DNA of 64,000 nucleotides from Thermodesulfovibrionia bacterium (GCA_030646035.1 JAUSMY010000030.1:234434-298433), one strand, 5' to 3'; positions 8,644-17,646 are shown, counted from the first letter of the stretch. Translations and numbers: made by a program. The notes: generated by a model from the letters alone, not told the origin.

Positions 8644-9399
8644 ATGCTTTCAGTCGCGATAATCACATATAACGAAGAAGAGAATATCCGGGAAGCGCTT
8701 GAAAGCGTTAAGTGGGCTGATGAGATCGTGGTCGTTGATTCTTTCAGCACGGATAAGACGCAGGAGATATGCAGAGAGTATACTGACAAGGTCTATCCTG
8801 TGGAATGGGCTGGTTTTTCAGCTCAGAAGAACACCGCCATAAGCCTGACCACACAGTCATGGATCCTTGTTCTTGATGCTGATGAGCGTGTATCAGAAGA
8901 CCTTAAATCAGAAATAGTCAGGGCGATGACAGGCACTGCACCGGCAGACGGCTATTACATCGCCCGTAAAAATTTCTTTGCGAATAAATGGATACGCCAC
9001 GGCGGATGGTGGCCTGATTATACACTGAGGTTATTTAAACGTGAAAAAGGGACATTCGAGGAGAGGGAGGTGCATGAGGCTATAAAGGTCAGCGGCAAGA
9101 CCGGCCGCCTCGAGAACCCTATAATACACTACACATATAGTGGGATGGATGATTTTATGAAGAGGATGGAGAAGTATTCCGGCCTTGCCGCAAAAGAGCT
9201 TTATAAACAAAAGCGGAAATCATCTCTTTTTGATCTTATCTTCAGGCCGCCCGCGACCTTTATCAAGATGTATTTAATCCGCCTGGGAATGCTCGACGGC
9301 CTTTATGGCATAATATTAGCCTGTTTATATTCGGTTTATACTTTTAAAAAATATTCTAAATTCAGACAGCTAATAAAAAAAGACGAGGGGAAAATATGA
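8644..9399 (+). CDS. Family 2 glycosyltransferase, LPS core type (WaaE/KdtX-like)
   Basis: A 251-aa GT2 protein. The start SVAIITYNEEENI and the sequence IVVVDSFSTDKT are the nucleotide-sugar binding strand motifs, and LDADER is the DXD-type metal site. A hydrophobic C-terminal helix (about residues 210-235) probably tethers it to the membrane. The pattern resembles LPS core beta-1,4-glucosyltransferases (WaaE/KdtX). The sugar and acceptor cannot be read from sequence. Its stop overlaps the ugd start by four bases, which supports one operon. Confidence 0.82.
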   Translation: MLSVAIITYNEEENIREALESVKWADEIVVVDSFSTDKTQEICREYTDKVYPVEWAGFSAQKNTAISLTTQSWILVLDADERVSEDLKSEIVRAMTGTAPADGYYIARKNFFANKWIRHGGWWPDYTLRLFKREKGTFEEREVHEAIKVSGKTGRLENPIIHYTYSGMDDFMKRMEKYSGLAAKELYKQKRKSSLFDLIFRPPATFIKMYLIRLGMLDGLYGIILACLYSVYTFKKYSKFRQLIKKDEGKI

Positions 9400-10697
9400 A
9401 TATCGCCATTATAGGCACAGGATACGTCGGGTTAATAACCGGGGCATGTTTTGCAGAGTTCGGATTTAATGTCACCTGCGTTGACAATGACGAAAAAAAG
9501 ATAAGCAAATTAAAAAAAGGAAAGGTTCCATTTTACGAACCGGGCCTTGAAGAGCTCCTTCAGAACAACATAAAGGCAAAGCGTATCAGCTTTACTTCAG
9601 ACATAGCAAAAGCCGTAGAGTCCTCACTCGTCATATTTATCGCGGTCGGCACACCTCCGCGCGGCGACGGCTCAGCAGATATGCGCCATGTGGAAGGCGT
9701 GGCAAGAGAGATATCAAACCACATCAACAGCTACAAGGTTATCGTCACTAAAAGCACAGTTCCCGTGGGCACCGGAGAAAAGATCCATAAGATCATCTCG
9801 AAACACTTAAAAGAGAATATAGACTTTGACATCGCCTCAAACCCGGAATTCCTCAGGGAGGGAGCAGGCATAGAAGACTTTATGAGGCCGAACAGGATTG
9901 TCATAGGCACATCAAGCGAACGCGCTGCTGCGATAATGAGAGACCTTTATAAACCACTCAACCTCATCGAAGTGCCGATAGTAATGACCGAGGTCAAGAC
10001 CGCCGAGTTGATAAAGTACGCCTCAAACGCCTTTCTCGCAACCAAAATATCCTTTATTAACGATCTGAGCAAACTGTGTGAAGCAGTCGGAGCCAATGTG
10101 CAGACGGTTGCAAAGGCGATGGGGCTTGACAGGCGGATAGGCCCGAAATTCCTTCACGCCGGGCCCGGATACGGCGGTTCCTGTTTCCCCAAGGACACGC
10201 TTGCCATCCTACAGATAGCAAAACAATATGATGTCGAACTCGGGATAATCAAGTCTGTTGTAAAGGCAAATGAAGAGCAGAAGGAGAGGTCTGTAAAAAA
10301 GATTAAGGCAGCGATAGGCAGCTTAAAGAACAAGACAGTTTGCATTTTAGGGCTCTCTTTCAAGCCGAATACAAATGACATAAGAGAGGCGCCGGCAATA
10401 TTCATCATCGAAAAACTCATTAAGGCCGGGGCAAAGATAAGGGCATTCGACCCTGTTGCCATGAATGATGCAAAAGCCGTTTTCCCTGACTTAACTTATT
10501 GTAAAGATGCATACAGCGCAGTCAGGGGTTCAGACGCAGTTGTAATTGTCACAGAATGGAACGAGTTCAGAAACCTTGACCTGAATAAGATAAAGAAACT
10601 GGCAAAGGGCAGCTTCTTCTTTGACCTTAGGAATATTTACGAGCCTGATAATGCAAGAAAAGCAGGATTAAAATACTTCTCCATAGGCAGAACATAA
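9396..10697 (+). CDS. ugd: UDP-glucose 6-dehydrogenase
   Basis: A 433-aa protein with an N-terminal Rossmann motif GTGYVGLITG (7-16), the central dehydrogenase domain and the catalytic Cys263 in GYGGSCFPKD. It oxidises UDP-glucose to UDP-glucuronate using two NAD+, giving precursors for acidic LPS or capsule sugars. Length is normal. A close relative, GDP-mannose dehydrogenase, shares the fold, but the KSTVPVGTG and cysteine motifs fit UDP-glucose dehydrogenase better. Confidence 0.92.
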   Translation: MNIAIIGTGYVGLITGACFAEFGFNVTCVDNDEKKISKLKKGKVPFYEPGLEELLQNNIKAKRISFTSDIAKAVESSLVIFIAVGTPPRGDGSADMRHVEGVAREISNHINSYKVIVTKSTVPVGTGEKIHKIISKHLKENIDFDIASNPEFLREGAGIEDFMRPNRIVIGTSSERAAAIMRDLYKPLNLIEVPIVMTEVKTAELIKYASNAFLATKISFINDLSKLCEAVGANVQTVAKAMGLDRRIGPKFLHAGPGYGGSCFPKDTLAILQIAKQYDVELGIIKSVVKANEEQKERSVKKIKAAIGSLKNKTVCILGLSFKPNTNDIREAPAIFIIEKLIKAGAKIRAFDPVAMNDAKAVFPDLTYCKDAYSAVRGSDAVVIVTEWNEFRNLDLNKIKKLAKGSFFFDLRNIYEPDNARKAGLKYFSIGRT

Positions 10698-10706
10698 CAT
10701 ACCGGA

Positions 10707-10967
10707 ATGAACGAAGACATAGACAAGGAGATTTCAAAAAAGTACTGCCCCCGCTTCGGCATGATAGCTGTGGATATGGGCTATGTAACGCCGAATCAGT
10801 TAAAAGAGGCTCTTGCAAAACAGATCGAAGACGACCTCTCAGCACGGCCGCACAGAGTTATAGGCAGGATATTTTTTGAAGAGGGCCGGATGACCCACCA
10901 GCAGATTGAAACAGTTCTGAACAAGCTATTTAAAGAAAAAAGGGGTGGAGAAGAAGAGGTGAATTAA
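10707..10967 (+). CDS. Small conserved-looking protein, unknown function
   Basis: An 86-aa soluble protein that begins ten bases after ugd. It has the pattern FGMIAVDMGYVTPNQL followed by a second helix-rich half with GRIFFEEGRMTHQQIE. Two 'long-lived' repeats of the form (G-x-hydrophobic)-(E/D)-x-G-x-(V/M)-T-x-x-Q are visible, similar to the small helical repeats in the N-terminal domain of type II secretion/MshE ATPases. Function is not known. It closes the plus-strand LPS operon and faces the convergent diguanylate cyclase gene. Confidence 0.6.
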   Translation: MNEDIDKEISKKYCPRFGMIAVDMGYVTPNQLKEALAKQIEDDLSARPHRVIGRIFFEEGRMTHQQIETVLNKLFKEKRGGEEEVN

Positions 10968-10993
10968 TTTAATACAGGTTAATTGTTATCTCC

Positions 10994-12016
10994 TCAGGCA
11001 TTCTCTTTTTCTGCAATCAGTATCTCGATCCGGTTTCTTCCATTCGCCTTTGCCTTGTACAGCGCCCTGTCTGCAAAAGCTATAAGCGCCCTGTATTCAA
11101 TATCCTGATTCTTCCATTCAAAATAACCGAGCCCGAGGCTTATGGTGACCTTTATGCCGTTGAAATCATTCTTCTCAACCGCGCTTCGCAGCCTTTCAGC
11201 AACCTCAAGCGCATTCTCATAAGACGTGTAAGGCAGTATCGCGGCAAACTCTTCCCCGCCGTAACGCGCCACAATATCACTCATCCTGGTGCCCCTTTTG
11301 AGGATGGCAGCCACTCCCCTAAGCACACTGTCACCGGCAAGATGTCCATATGTGTCATTGACCTTTTTGAAGAAATCAATATCTATCATAATAAGCACCA
11401 TATTGTGCTTATACCTTTTTGCACGATCCACTTCCTCACCCATCCTGAGCTCAAAGAACTTATGGTGATACAGCCCTGTAAGCCCGTCGGTTATGGAATC
11501 CCTGTAAAGAAAGGCATTCTCTATCGCCACTGCAACTTGGTTTGCGAGCGCATAGAGCATTGACATATCATCTGTCTCAAAGATCCCCTCTTTCTTGTTG
11601 ATCGCCTGCAGCACGCCTATGATCCTTTCTTTGGAACGGACAGGCACACAAACCATATTCCTTGTCTGAAAACCGCTCTCCTTATCAGCGCCCTTATAGA
11701 ACCTCGGGTCAGCGGAAAGGTCATTTATGATAACAGGCTCGTCATTCTCAGCCACCCAGCCGGCGACCCCAAGCCCTTTAGCAAGCCTTATCGATTTCAT
11801 CCTGTCCCCCTTCTCGCCCAATGCAACTTCAAAGAAGAGCTCTCCGGTCTCAGGGTCTAACAGTAATAAACTGCCAGCCTCGGCATCAAGCAGCTTTGTG
11901 GCCGCCTCAATAGCTTTCTTCCGGATAGAGACAGGGTCAAGCGTGGAGTTTATGAGCGCAGCCATCTCGATGAGGGTGTCAAGCTGATTTATCTTGTTAT
12001 CTTTATCTTCAGTCAT
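10994..12016 (-). CDS. GAF-GGDEF diguanylate cyclase
   Basis: A 340-aa cytoplasmic protein. A GAF domain spans about residues 15-170, followed by a GGDEF domain (175-335). The active-site motif is GGEEF (253-257), which is catalytically competent. The inhibitory I-site RMSD (244-247) lies five residues upstream of it, so product inhibition by c-di-GMP is likely. The GAF ligand is unknown. The ATG lies within the last bases of rsmG (8-bp overlap), so the two are co-transcribed. Confidence 0.9.
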   Translation of the reverse strand: MTEDKDNKINQLDTLIEMAALINSTLDPVSIRKKAIEAATKLLDAEAGSLLLLDPETGELFFEVALGEKGDRMKSIRLAKGLGVAGWVAENDEPVIINDLSADPRFYKGADKESGFQTRNMVCVPVRSKERIIGVLQAINKKEGIFETDDMSMLYALANQVAVAIENAFLYRDSITDGLTGLYHHKFFELRMGEEVDRAKRYKHNMVLIMIDIDFFKKVNDTYGHLAGDSVLRGVAAILKRGTRMSDIVARYGGEEFAAILPYTSYENALEVAERLRSAVEKNDFNGIKVTISLGLGYFEWKNQDIEYRALIAFADRALYKAKANGRNRIEILIAEKENA

Positions 12017-12659
12017 TACCTTGTTTAGGATTCAACAGGATCAGGTTCCTGCTTCCTCCTCCATATGGGAGAACAAATTCTTTTACTTCTTTGATGAGCT
12101 TTCCGGTTTCTGGATGCTCCTTAATCTCTTCTGAATAATTCGGCCCCTTGCTCACGATCAGAACGCCGCCCGGCCTTATGTAAGGAGAGGCTGCTTGAAT
12201 ATAATCCATTATACTAAATGTCGCCCTTGAGACGATAATGTCAAAATAATCATGGAGATCCTCACCCATCTCTTCAGCCCTCATCTGCAGGACATTGACC
12301 TTATCAAGCTTAAGAACCCTTACGATATTCCTGAGAAATGCAGCCTTCTTTCTTGAAGGCTCTACAAGCGTCATCTCAATATCAGGCCTGATGATCTTTA
12401 TGGGGATACCGGGAAAGCCTGCGCCTGTCCCAATGTCAGCGGCCTTTAATGCATTGTCAGGGAAAACCTTCAGATACAGAAGCGAGTCTAAGAAATGCTT
12501 GATGATTATATCTTCGTCAGTCTTTAATGAGGTGAGGTTATACGCCTTGTTCCACTTCTTAAGCTCTGAAAGCAGTGTAAGAAGATCAGCAGTCGCTTTT
12601 TTTGAGCAGGAGAGCCCAAGCTCATCCATTCCCTTTAATAGAAGTTTTTCTGCATTCAT
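12009..12659 (-). CDS. rsmG: 16S rRNA (guanine-N7)-methyltransferase G
   Basis: A 216-aa class I methyltransferase with the SAM-binding motif ADIGTGAGFPGIP typical of RsmG (GidB) and a late FVLPYGGGSRNL element. It methylates G527 of 16S rRNA; loss gives low-level streptomycin resistance in other bacteria. Length is normal. It begins ten bases after the phosphoesterase gene in the same minus-strand group. Confidence 0.93.
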   Translation of the reverse strand: MNAEKLLLKGMDELGLSCSKKATADLLTLLSELKKWNKAYNLTSLKTDEDIIIKHFLDSLLYLKVFPDNALKAADIGTGAGFPGIPIKIIRPDIEMTLVEPSRKKAAFLRNIVRVLKLDKVNVLQMRAEEMGEDLHDYFDIIVSRATFSIMDYIQAASPYIRPGGVLIVSKGPNYSEEIKEHPETGKLIKEVKEFVLPYGGGSRNLILLNPKQGND

Positions 12660-12669
12660 AGGATAGAGG

Positions 12670-13026
12670 TCAGAGTTTTATCAATAGCCACTGCTTATCT
12701 TTGAGGTGTACGAGACTGTAGGAGCCATTTAAGCGTTTGCCCTTCAGTTCAAAGACTATCCTCTTGTCAGTTTCAGATTCAAGTTCATACACGCCCTTGT
12801 CCCAGACCTTTACCATACCGGCTCCGTATTCGCCCTCAGGGATAGTGCCTTCAAAATCAATGTAGCTGAGTTGATGGTCTTCCACCTGTATTGCAAGACG
12901 TTTAATTCCCTTCTTATCTGGCACGCCTTTGGGCACAGCCCAGCTCTTTAAGACCCCGTCCTTCTCAAGCCTGAAGTCCCAGTGAAGATGTGATGCGTGA
13001 TGTTCCTGAACAACAAAGCGGCTCAT
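12670..13026 (-). CDS. Standalone LigD-type 3'-phosphoesterase domain
   Basis: A 118-aa protein that is only the phosphoesterase (PE) module normally found at one end of the NHEJ ligase LigD. By alignment with the family, the catalytic and metal residues His9, His15, Asp17, Arg19 and His52 are all present (QEH, HWDFR, EDH), followed by the conserved IPEGEYGAG loop. PE domains trim 3'-phosphates and 3'-ribonucleotides at DNA ends. No ligase, polymerase or Ku gene is nearby. Its ATG overlaps the ubiE stop (ATGA). Confidence 0.85.
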   Translation of the reverse strand: MSRFVVQEHHASHLHWDFRLEKDGVLKSWAVPKGVPDKKGIKRLAIQVEDHQLSYIDFEGTIPEGEYGAGMVKVWDKGVYELESETDKRIVFELKGKRLNGSYSLVHLKDKQWLLIKL

Positions 13027-13733
13027 CTGACAGTACCGACATGCACAGCTGCAATGCCAAGTGTCAGTTTGTAATATTTAACATCCATCAGCCCTGTATC
13101 CTCCATCGTCTTTTTAAGCTCTTCAGGCGACGGGAATGCGAGCATGGATTGCGGCAGATATTTATAAGCGCCCATTTTGCCTGAGATAACACCTCCGATA
13201 AATGGGAGAACTCTTGAGATATAAAAACGATAGAACGGTTTGATAAAAAGATTCTGCACCGTTGTGAATTCCAGTATCACAACCCTGCCGCCCTTCTTCA
13301 CAACCCTGCCCATCTCGCTGATGCCCTTTTTATAATCCTGCACATTTCGGATGCCGAACGCGATTATCGAGCCGTCAAATGTATCATCTTCAAACGGCAA
13401 AGCGGTCGCATCGCCGAAACCCATATCTATCCTCTCGCCAAGGCCGGCATTGATGACCTTAGCCTTTCCGATCTCCAGCATGCCCTCGCTGAAATCAACA
13501 CCATGCACCTTTGAACCTGAAATCCTTCTGACTATCTCCAGCGCCACATCACCTGTGCCGGTTGCCACATCAAGATAACGGGCATTCGCTGGTTTCGGAA
13601 GTTGATCTATCGCAAACCTCCTCCAGCTCCTGTCTATCCCAAGGCTCAGCACCATGTTCAGGAAGTCATAGCGATGAGCTATAGTCGTGAACATCGTCTG
13701 TATCTTTACAGGGTCTTTTTCTGATCTGTCCAT
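13023..13733 (-). CDS. ubiE: Demethylmenaquinone/ubiquinone C-methyltransferase
   Basis: A 236-aa protein of the UbiE/MenG family: motif I YLDVATGTGD, the family start with IAHRYDFLN, GIRNVQD in the middle and the late KYLPQSM element. It uses SAM to methylate demethylmenaquinone (or the ubiquinone precursor) at the membrane surface. Given the likely anaerobic or ancient lineage, menaquinone is the likelier substrate, but this is inference. It heads the minus-strand cluster with the phosphoesterase, rsmG and diguanylate cyclase genes. Confidence 0.9.
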   Translation of the reverse strand: MDRSEKDPVKIQTMFTTIAHRYDFLNMVLSLGIDRSWRRFAIDQLPKPANARYLDVATGTGDVALEIVRRISGSKVHGVDFSEGMLEIGKAKVINAGLGERIDMGFGDATALPFEDDTFDGSIIAFGIRNVQDYKKGISEMGRVVKKGGRVVILEFTTVQNLFIKPFYRFYISRVLPFIGGVISGKMGAYKYLPQSMLAFPSPEELKKTMEDTGLMDVKYYKLTLGIAAVHVGTVR

Positions 13734-13774
13734 TTTGTTATCTTAACACCCACAACCCTCTCTTAAATTGCCGC

Positions 13775-14992
13775 CTATCTCGTCAACACCGGATACAACT
13801 CCGGGAAAAACCATCCTGCCGCATGAATAGGAAATCCCAACCTGACCTCTCCCTTCGGCGTATCAGCAACCAGCAACCCCTCCTCAAGAAGAATTCCCAA
13901 CAGGCTTCGTCCTGTGCGTTCCTTCAACCCTGAAGCCTGAATGACATCACCCCGCGTCGAGACGCCGTGTATCAGCACCTCCTGAAGCATTCCGGATGCC
14001 TCTGGCCGGAGAGGCTGTTTTTCGCCCGATGGCCCGGGGGCCATACCCCTGTTTCTAAGGTCAACATAGTGCCTGATCCGCTGAATGAGTTCTTCGAGCT
14101 TCAGCAGGTCACCCATATATTCCACCTGGTCAAGGCAGACTTCCAGAAAAAACCTGCAAAAGTGTATTAGCCCTTCATTCGACAGATTCCCTCTGCCGTC
14201 GAGGTCATTGCGCCGTGGAGCATCCGCCCATGTGAGCGCAGCCTTATAATCAGCGTTCCGGCGGGCAAGACCGCGGCTCACTGACCAGAGACCGTAGCCG
14301 AGAACTGGAATCCGACGAAAATATGCCTCTGTAAATAGACGAGCCACCCGGCCGTTGCCGTCGAGGAAAGGATGTATCCACATGAATCGATGGTGGGCTG
14401 CTGCTGTTGCAACGAGCTTTGCCGCGCCATAATGATGTCCCGGCGCATAAAATTCTCCGAACCGATCAAGTAGGCCACCAAGAGAACCACTTTTCGGCGG
14501 AATGTGCCGTCCGACTTTTACCGCTTCTTTGCGAAACTCGCCCGGCACACCCCTGCTTTCGCGGCCTGTATCAATATCCTTCACGATTAGAAACTCCTCG
14601 GGCAATTGGTTGTAAAATTCCCGGTGTATATAACAAAGAAATTCCTGACTTGCAATATTGGACTCAGGCTCATCCTGTAATCTTTTTTCCATGTCCCTCT
14701 GAACAGTAATATGTGCAACACTCTCCAACTGAAGATTACGCTTTGCCGGTTCTGCGTCGTACTTCCTCTGCATCGCACGGACAATGTCATAAGGATGCGT
14801 GTTATGGCCCTCGATCAGATTGGAATAATAACTGTTAATTATTCGGAGCAACTCATGCAGCGAACGGAGCGTGACAGGATGCTGCCGGCTGCCAAGGGCA
14901 GCAGACTTCTGGATTACAGACAGGGCGAGGTCGTGAAGCTCCTCAGCATTTTCAGGATAAAGAGGCGTCATTTTGTTTATTGCTAAAGACAT
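13775..14992 (-). CDS. Fic family AMPylase-type protein with N-terminal inhibitory motif
   Basis: A 405-aa Fic protein. The active-site motif is HPFLDGNGR (207-215), with His207 as the catalytic base. An inhibitory helix motif SNLIEG (57-62) fits (S/T)xxxE(G/N) and lies N-terminal, as in class II Fic enzymes, where its Glu blocks ATP binding. The C-terminal part (about 330-405) reads as a winged-helix DNA-binding segment. It likely transfers AMP to a protein target and is self-inhibited. It stands alone beside a VapBC pair. Confidence 0.88.
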   Translation of the reverse strand: MSLAINKMTPLYPENAEELHDLALSVIQKSAALGSRQHPVTLRSLHELLRIINSYYSNLIEGHNTHPYDIVRAMQRKYDAEPAKRNLQLESVAHITVQRDMEKRLQDEPESNIASQEFLCYIHREFYNQLPEEFLIVKDIDTGRESRGVPGEFRKEAVKVGRHIPPKSGSLGGLLDRFGEFYAPGHHYGAAKLVATAAAHHRFMWIHPFLDGNGRVARLFTEAYFRRIPVLGYGLWSVSRGLARRNADYKAALTWADAPRRNDLDGRGNLSNEGLIHFCRFFLEVCLDQVEYMGDLLKLEELIQRIRHYVDLRNRGMAPGPSGEKQPLRPEASGMLQEVLIHGVSTRGDVIQASGLKERTGRSLLGILLEEGLLVADTPKGEVRLGFPIHAAGWFFPELYPVLTR

Positions 14993-15229
14993 ATCAATCT
15001 TATATTGCCGATTTAATTACCTGTTTATTATCCTTAATAAATATATATTAAACAATTAGTTATTGCAAGTCAATAGAGAAATAATGTATACAGTATTGCC
15101 GATATATATGCCGATTACAGACAATCCTCAATCCAGCCTTTTTTTAATGAGTTTAAAATACAGGTGACTGCATGTCAATAATATCTATGCAATGTGAATA
15201 TTGAAATGTTCATTCTACAGGCTCGTCAA
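14993..15229. other. AT-rich intergenic stretch, no gene seen
   Basis: This stretch separates the Fic gene (minus strand) from the VapBC promoter. It is AT-rich, with stops in all frames I read and no convincing ribosome-binding site. It must hold the Fic promoter on the minus strand, but I could not place it. Confidence 0.5.
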
Positions 15230-15272
15230 TTGACACATTATGCATAAGATGCTAAATTAATGCATACGGAGG
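15230..15272 (+). promoter_or_regulatory. vapBC promoter with paired ATGCAT boxes
   Basis: TTGACA at 15230-15235 and TAAATT at 15253-15258 are 17 bp apart, and a GGAGG ribosome-binding site follows at 15268-15272. TTATGCATAA (15238-15247, itself a palindrome) and TTAATGCATA (15257-15266) bracket the -10 box. That arrangement fits autorepression by the VapB antitoxin; the operator role is inference. Confidence 0.65.
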
Positions 15273-15278
15273 CCAGCT

Positions 15279-15482
15279 ATGAGAACAACACTTGATTTAC
15301 CTGAAAAATTACTTGAAGAAGCAATGAAGGCCACTCACATCCAGACAAAAACCAAAGTCATCGTTACAGCCCTGGAAGAGTTAATAAGAAGATCAAAGAT
15401 TTCTGAATTAAAAAAATTTAAAGGCAAAGTAGACTTGGACATTGACTTGGGCGTTATCAGGGGACGTCAATGCCGGCATTAG
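15279..15482 (+). CDS. vapB: VapB-type antitoxin
   Basis: A 67-aa protein starting MRTTLDLPEKL, the ribbon-helix-helix-type N-terminus of VapB antitoxins, with a charged C-terminal tail that would wrap the toxin. It has a strong GGAGG site at the right distance. It overlaps the vapC start by 13 bases, the usual order (antitoxin then toxin). It should bind the operator just upstream. Confidence 0.85.
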   Translation: MRTTLDLPEKLLEEAMKATHIQTKTKVIVTALEELIRRSKISELKKFKGKVDLDIDLGVIRGRQCRH

Positions 15483-15850
15483 TTGATACTTCTGTCTGGA
15501 TAGAATATTTCAGGAATGGAAACAACGTTGAGAAACTTGATTTTTTAATAGATGAAAACCTGGTCGTTACCAACGACTTGATCCTCGCAGAATTAATACC
15601 ATTCCTCAAGCTCAGAAAACAAAAAAGCATTATAGGGCTGCTGAATGATATTAATAAGCTTCAACTGCATATCAAATGGGATGAGATCATTGACTATCAG
15701 GTGCAGTGTTTAAAAAAAGGCGCAAACGGGGTCAGTATCCCCGATTTAATAATAGCCCAGAATGCCAAACAAAATGATTGTGAGATCTATTCAATGGACA
15801 AACATTTTAAATTATTGAAGAGCATTGTAAACATAAAAATAACGACATGA
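15470..15850 (+). CDS. vapC: VapC-type PIN-domain ribonuclease toxin
   Basis: A 126-aa PIN-domain protein. The four acidic metal-binding residues are in place: Asp6 (VDTS), Glu41 (LAEL), Asp92 (IPDL) and Asp110 (SMDKHF). VapC toxins cleave tRNA or rRNA when free of antitoxin. Length and order after vapB are typical. Confidence 0.88.
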   Translation: MPALVDTSVWIEYFRNGNNVEKLDFLIDENLVVTNDLILAELIPFLKLRKQKSIIGLLNDINKLQLHIKWDEIIDYQVQCLKKGANGVSIPDLIIAQNAKQNDCEIYSMDKHFKLLKSIVNIKITT

Positions 15851-15959
15851 GAAAGTGAAAATAAAAACATACACTTATTTTAGGCAAGAGAAAGATTAGC
15901 CAACATTCTTGAAGAACTAAGAGAAAAAGTGTCAGTCTGATAAACAGGCAAAATACTAC

Positions 15960-17519
15960 TTAAACATTTTTAAGCACAACCATCCTGTTATAAAATTCAC
16001 ACTTCTTGCAGTCGCCAAGTTTCTGGGCAATGGCGCCGCACACTTTCCCGCCGCAGAATGTCCCGGATACAGCCCAGCATATACGCCCGTAATCAGGATA
16101 GGCTGGGCATTTTGTGAGCGCCGCGCCCTCTGTCTTTTCTACGCCGCACTTTAGGAATTCCCAGCATTTTATCTTAGACCCTTCTTCTTTGCTCTGATAA
16201 GGGAAGAACAGTTTAAAAGATGTGCCCCTGCCTAATTTACTCTCAACCCTTATCAATCCGCAGTGCTCATCCATGATCTTTTTACATATGGAAAGGCCGA
16301 GGCCTGTGCCGGAGCCTATCTCTTTTGAAGAATAAAACGGCTCAAAGATCATGCTTAATTTATCTTCCGTTATGCCGCAGCCTGTGTCGGCAACCTCCAC
16401 CACAAGATAATTGACTGAATTCAATTTATCCATAAATGCCTTCAGCTGTAGCATGCCTCCACCGGGCATTGCATCAATTGCGTTTGAGATAAGATTATTG
16501 ACCGCCTGCCTGGCCTGGTCCCTGTCCATTAAAATATCAGGAAGCGATCCGTCGATCTTCTCCTCTACGGCTATTGATTTGTCCGCACACATGTCAGCAA
16601 ATATATGGAGCGATTCTTTTATGATCCCGCTTATCGCCTGATGCTTCATGCTGTATTTAACGTCTTTTGAAAAAGTGAGTATATCTCTCAAGATCCTTTC
16701 CAGCCTGTTAACCTCTGCTATGATGATCTTCGCGTACTCTTTTTCTTTCAGGATGTTCTGAACATACTCCTTTTCATTGGTCATATGCGATAATTCATGC
16801 TCAAGGCGCCTCGCAAAACCTCCTATGGATGTCAGCGGATTTCTTATCTCATGAGCTACGTCCGCAGCCATTCTTCCCAGTTCTGACATCTTCTCCACCT
16901 GGACAAGCCTTCCATGGATGTTCTGCAGCTCAACAATATAATTTTTCAGGCTTACATTCAGGTTTGATATCTCAGCGCTGTCTCTCTTCAATCTCTGGGA
17001 GAGCATGCCGAGCGGGATTGACACCAGAAACAGGGACGCGATACTGACGGAAATATCAGCCCAGTAGTGGGTGGTGAAGTCAAAGTTGCCGCTTGCAAGA
17101 TAAAGCGATGAAGCCACAACGGATATGGCAGCGCCGGTCGCAAGGCCGTAATAGAAGGAATAAAGGGCTGTCATCAAATAAAACCCGTTCAGGAAATGGC
17201 TGTCAAACCCGCCTGTGAACCTGACCAGCAGAAATGTGAAGAGAAAGTCGAAAAAGAGGAAGAACACATGGATGTTCTTTTTCTTCTCCGGATAAAAAAA
17301 GAGCAGAAGATAGATCAGGATAGAGTAAACAGAAAAATAGAGAAAAAGATTGCTGAGATCCTCAAGGCCTTTCTGCGGGATATTAGAGAAGATGAGCCAT
17401 ACGATCCCGCCGCAGAGAATTATAAGCCGCAAAAAGAGAAAAGCTGCGTCAGCCATCTCCACGTATGGCCTGGCAGTATCCCATTTTGTTTTAAGAGTCG
17501 TGAAAATATCCATGATCAT
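15960..17519 (-). CDS. Membrane sensor histidine kinase with C-terminal two-CW cysteine domain
   Basis: A 519-aa protein. Five or six membrane helices fill residues 25-175, then a coiled-coil-like linker, the dimerisation domain with phospho-acceptor His223 (VAHEIRNPLTS) and an HATPase domain (NLISNAIDA, DTGCGI, GTGLGLS). After about residue 445 there is a cysteine-rich tail with KCWEFLKC, RICWAV and CKKCEFY, matching the two-CW pattern; it may bind metal or sense redox. No response regulator gene is adjacent, so this is an orphan kinase. Confidence 0.88.
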   Translation of the reverse strand: MIMDIFTTLKTKWDTARPYVEMADAAFLFLRLIILCGGIVWLIFSNIPQKGLEDLSNLFLYFSVYSILIYLLLFFYPEKKKNIHVFFLFFDFLFTFLLVRFTGGFDSHFLNGFYLMTALYSFYYGLATGAAISVVASSLYLASGNFDFTTHYWADISVSIASLFLVSIPLGMLSQRLKRDSAEISNLNVSLKNYIVELQNIHGRLVQVEKMSELGRMAADVAHEIRNPLTSIGGFARRLEHELSHMTNEKEYVQNILKEKEYAKIIIAEVNRLERILRDILTFSKDVKYSMKHQAISGIIKESLHIFADMCADKSIAVEEKIDGSLPDILMDRDQARQAVNNLISNAIDAMPGGGMLQLKAFMDKLNSVNYLVVEVADTGCGITEDKLSMIFEPFYSSKEIGSGTGLGLSICKKIMDEHCGLIRVESKLGRGTSFKLFFPYQSKEEGSKIKCWEFLKCGVEKTEGAALTKCPAYPDYGRICWAVSGTFCGGKVCGAIAQKLGDCKKCEFYNRMVVLKNV

Positions 17520-17608
17520 TTTATTAATTTCTTACATCTTCCCAATTATACATCAGAAAGTCAGAGAAAGAACCATATAAATACGATATATTAAACCAGA
17601 CCGTAAGT

Positions 17609-17638
17609 TTGAAAGTTACTCCCCCTATAGCGTATGAT
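17609..17638 (+). promoter_or_regulatory. Sigma70-type promoter, probably leaderless transcript
   Basis: TTGAAA (17609-17614) and TATGAT (17633-17638) are 18 bp apart. The start codon at 17647 lies only eight bases after the -10 box, where transcription should begin, and there is no ribosome-binding site. Confidence 0.6.
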
Positions 17639-17646
17639 TAATAGCT

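Noticed and set aside
13019-13025. Possible frameshift between ubiE and the phosphoesterase gene
   Set aside because: The ATGA overlap is a normal coupling arrangement and both proteins have complete ends.
15851-15959. Possible gene remnant coding a short helical peptide (ARERLANILEELREK) after vapC
   Set aside because: Only about 19 codons after a stop and no start codon or ribosome-binding site; too short to assign.
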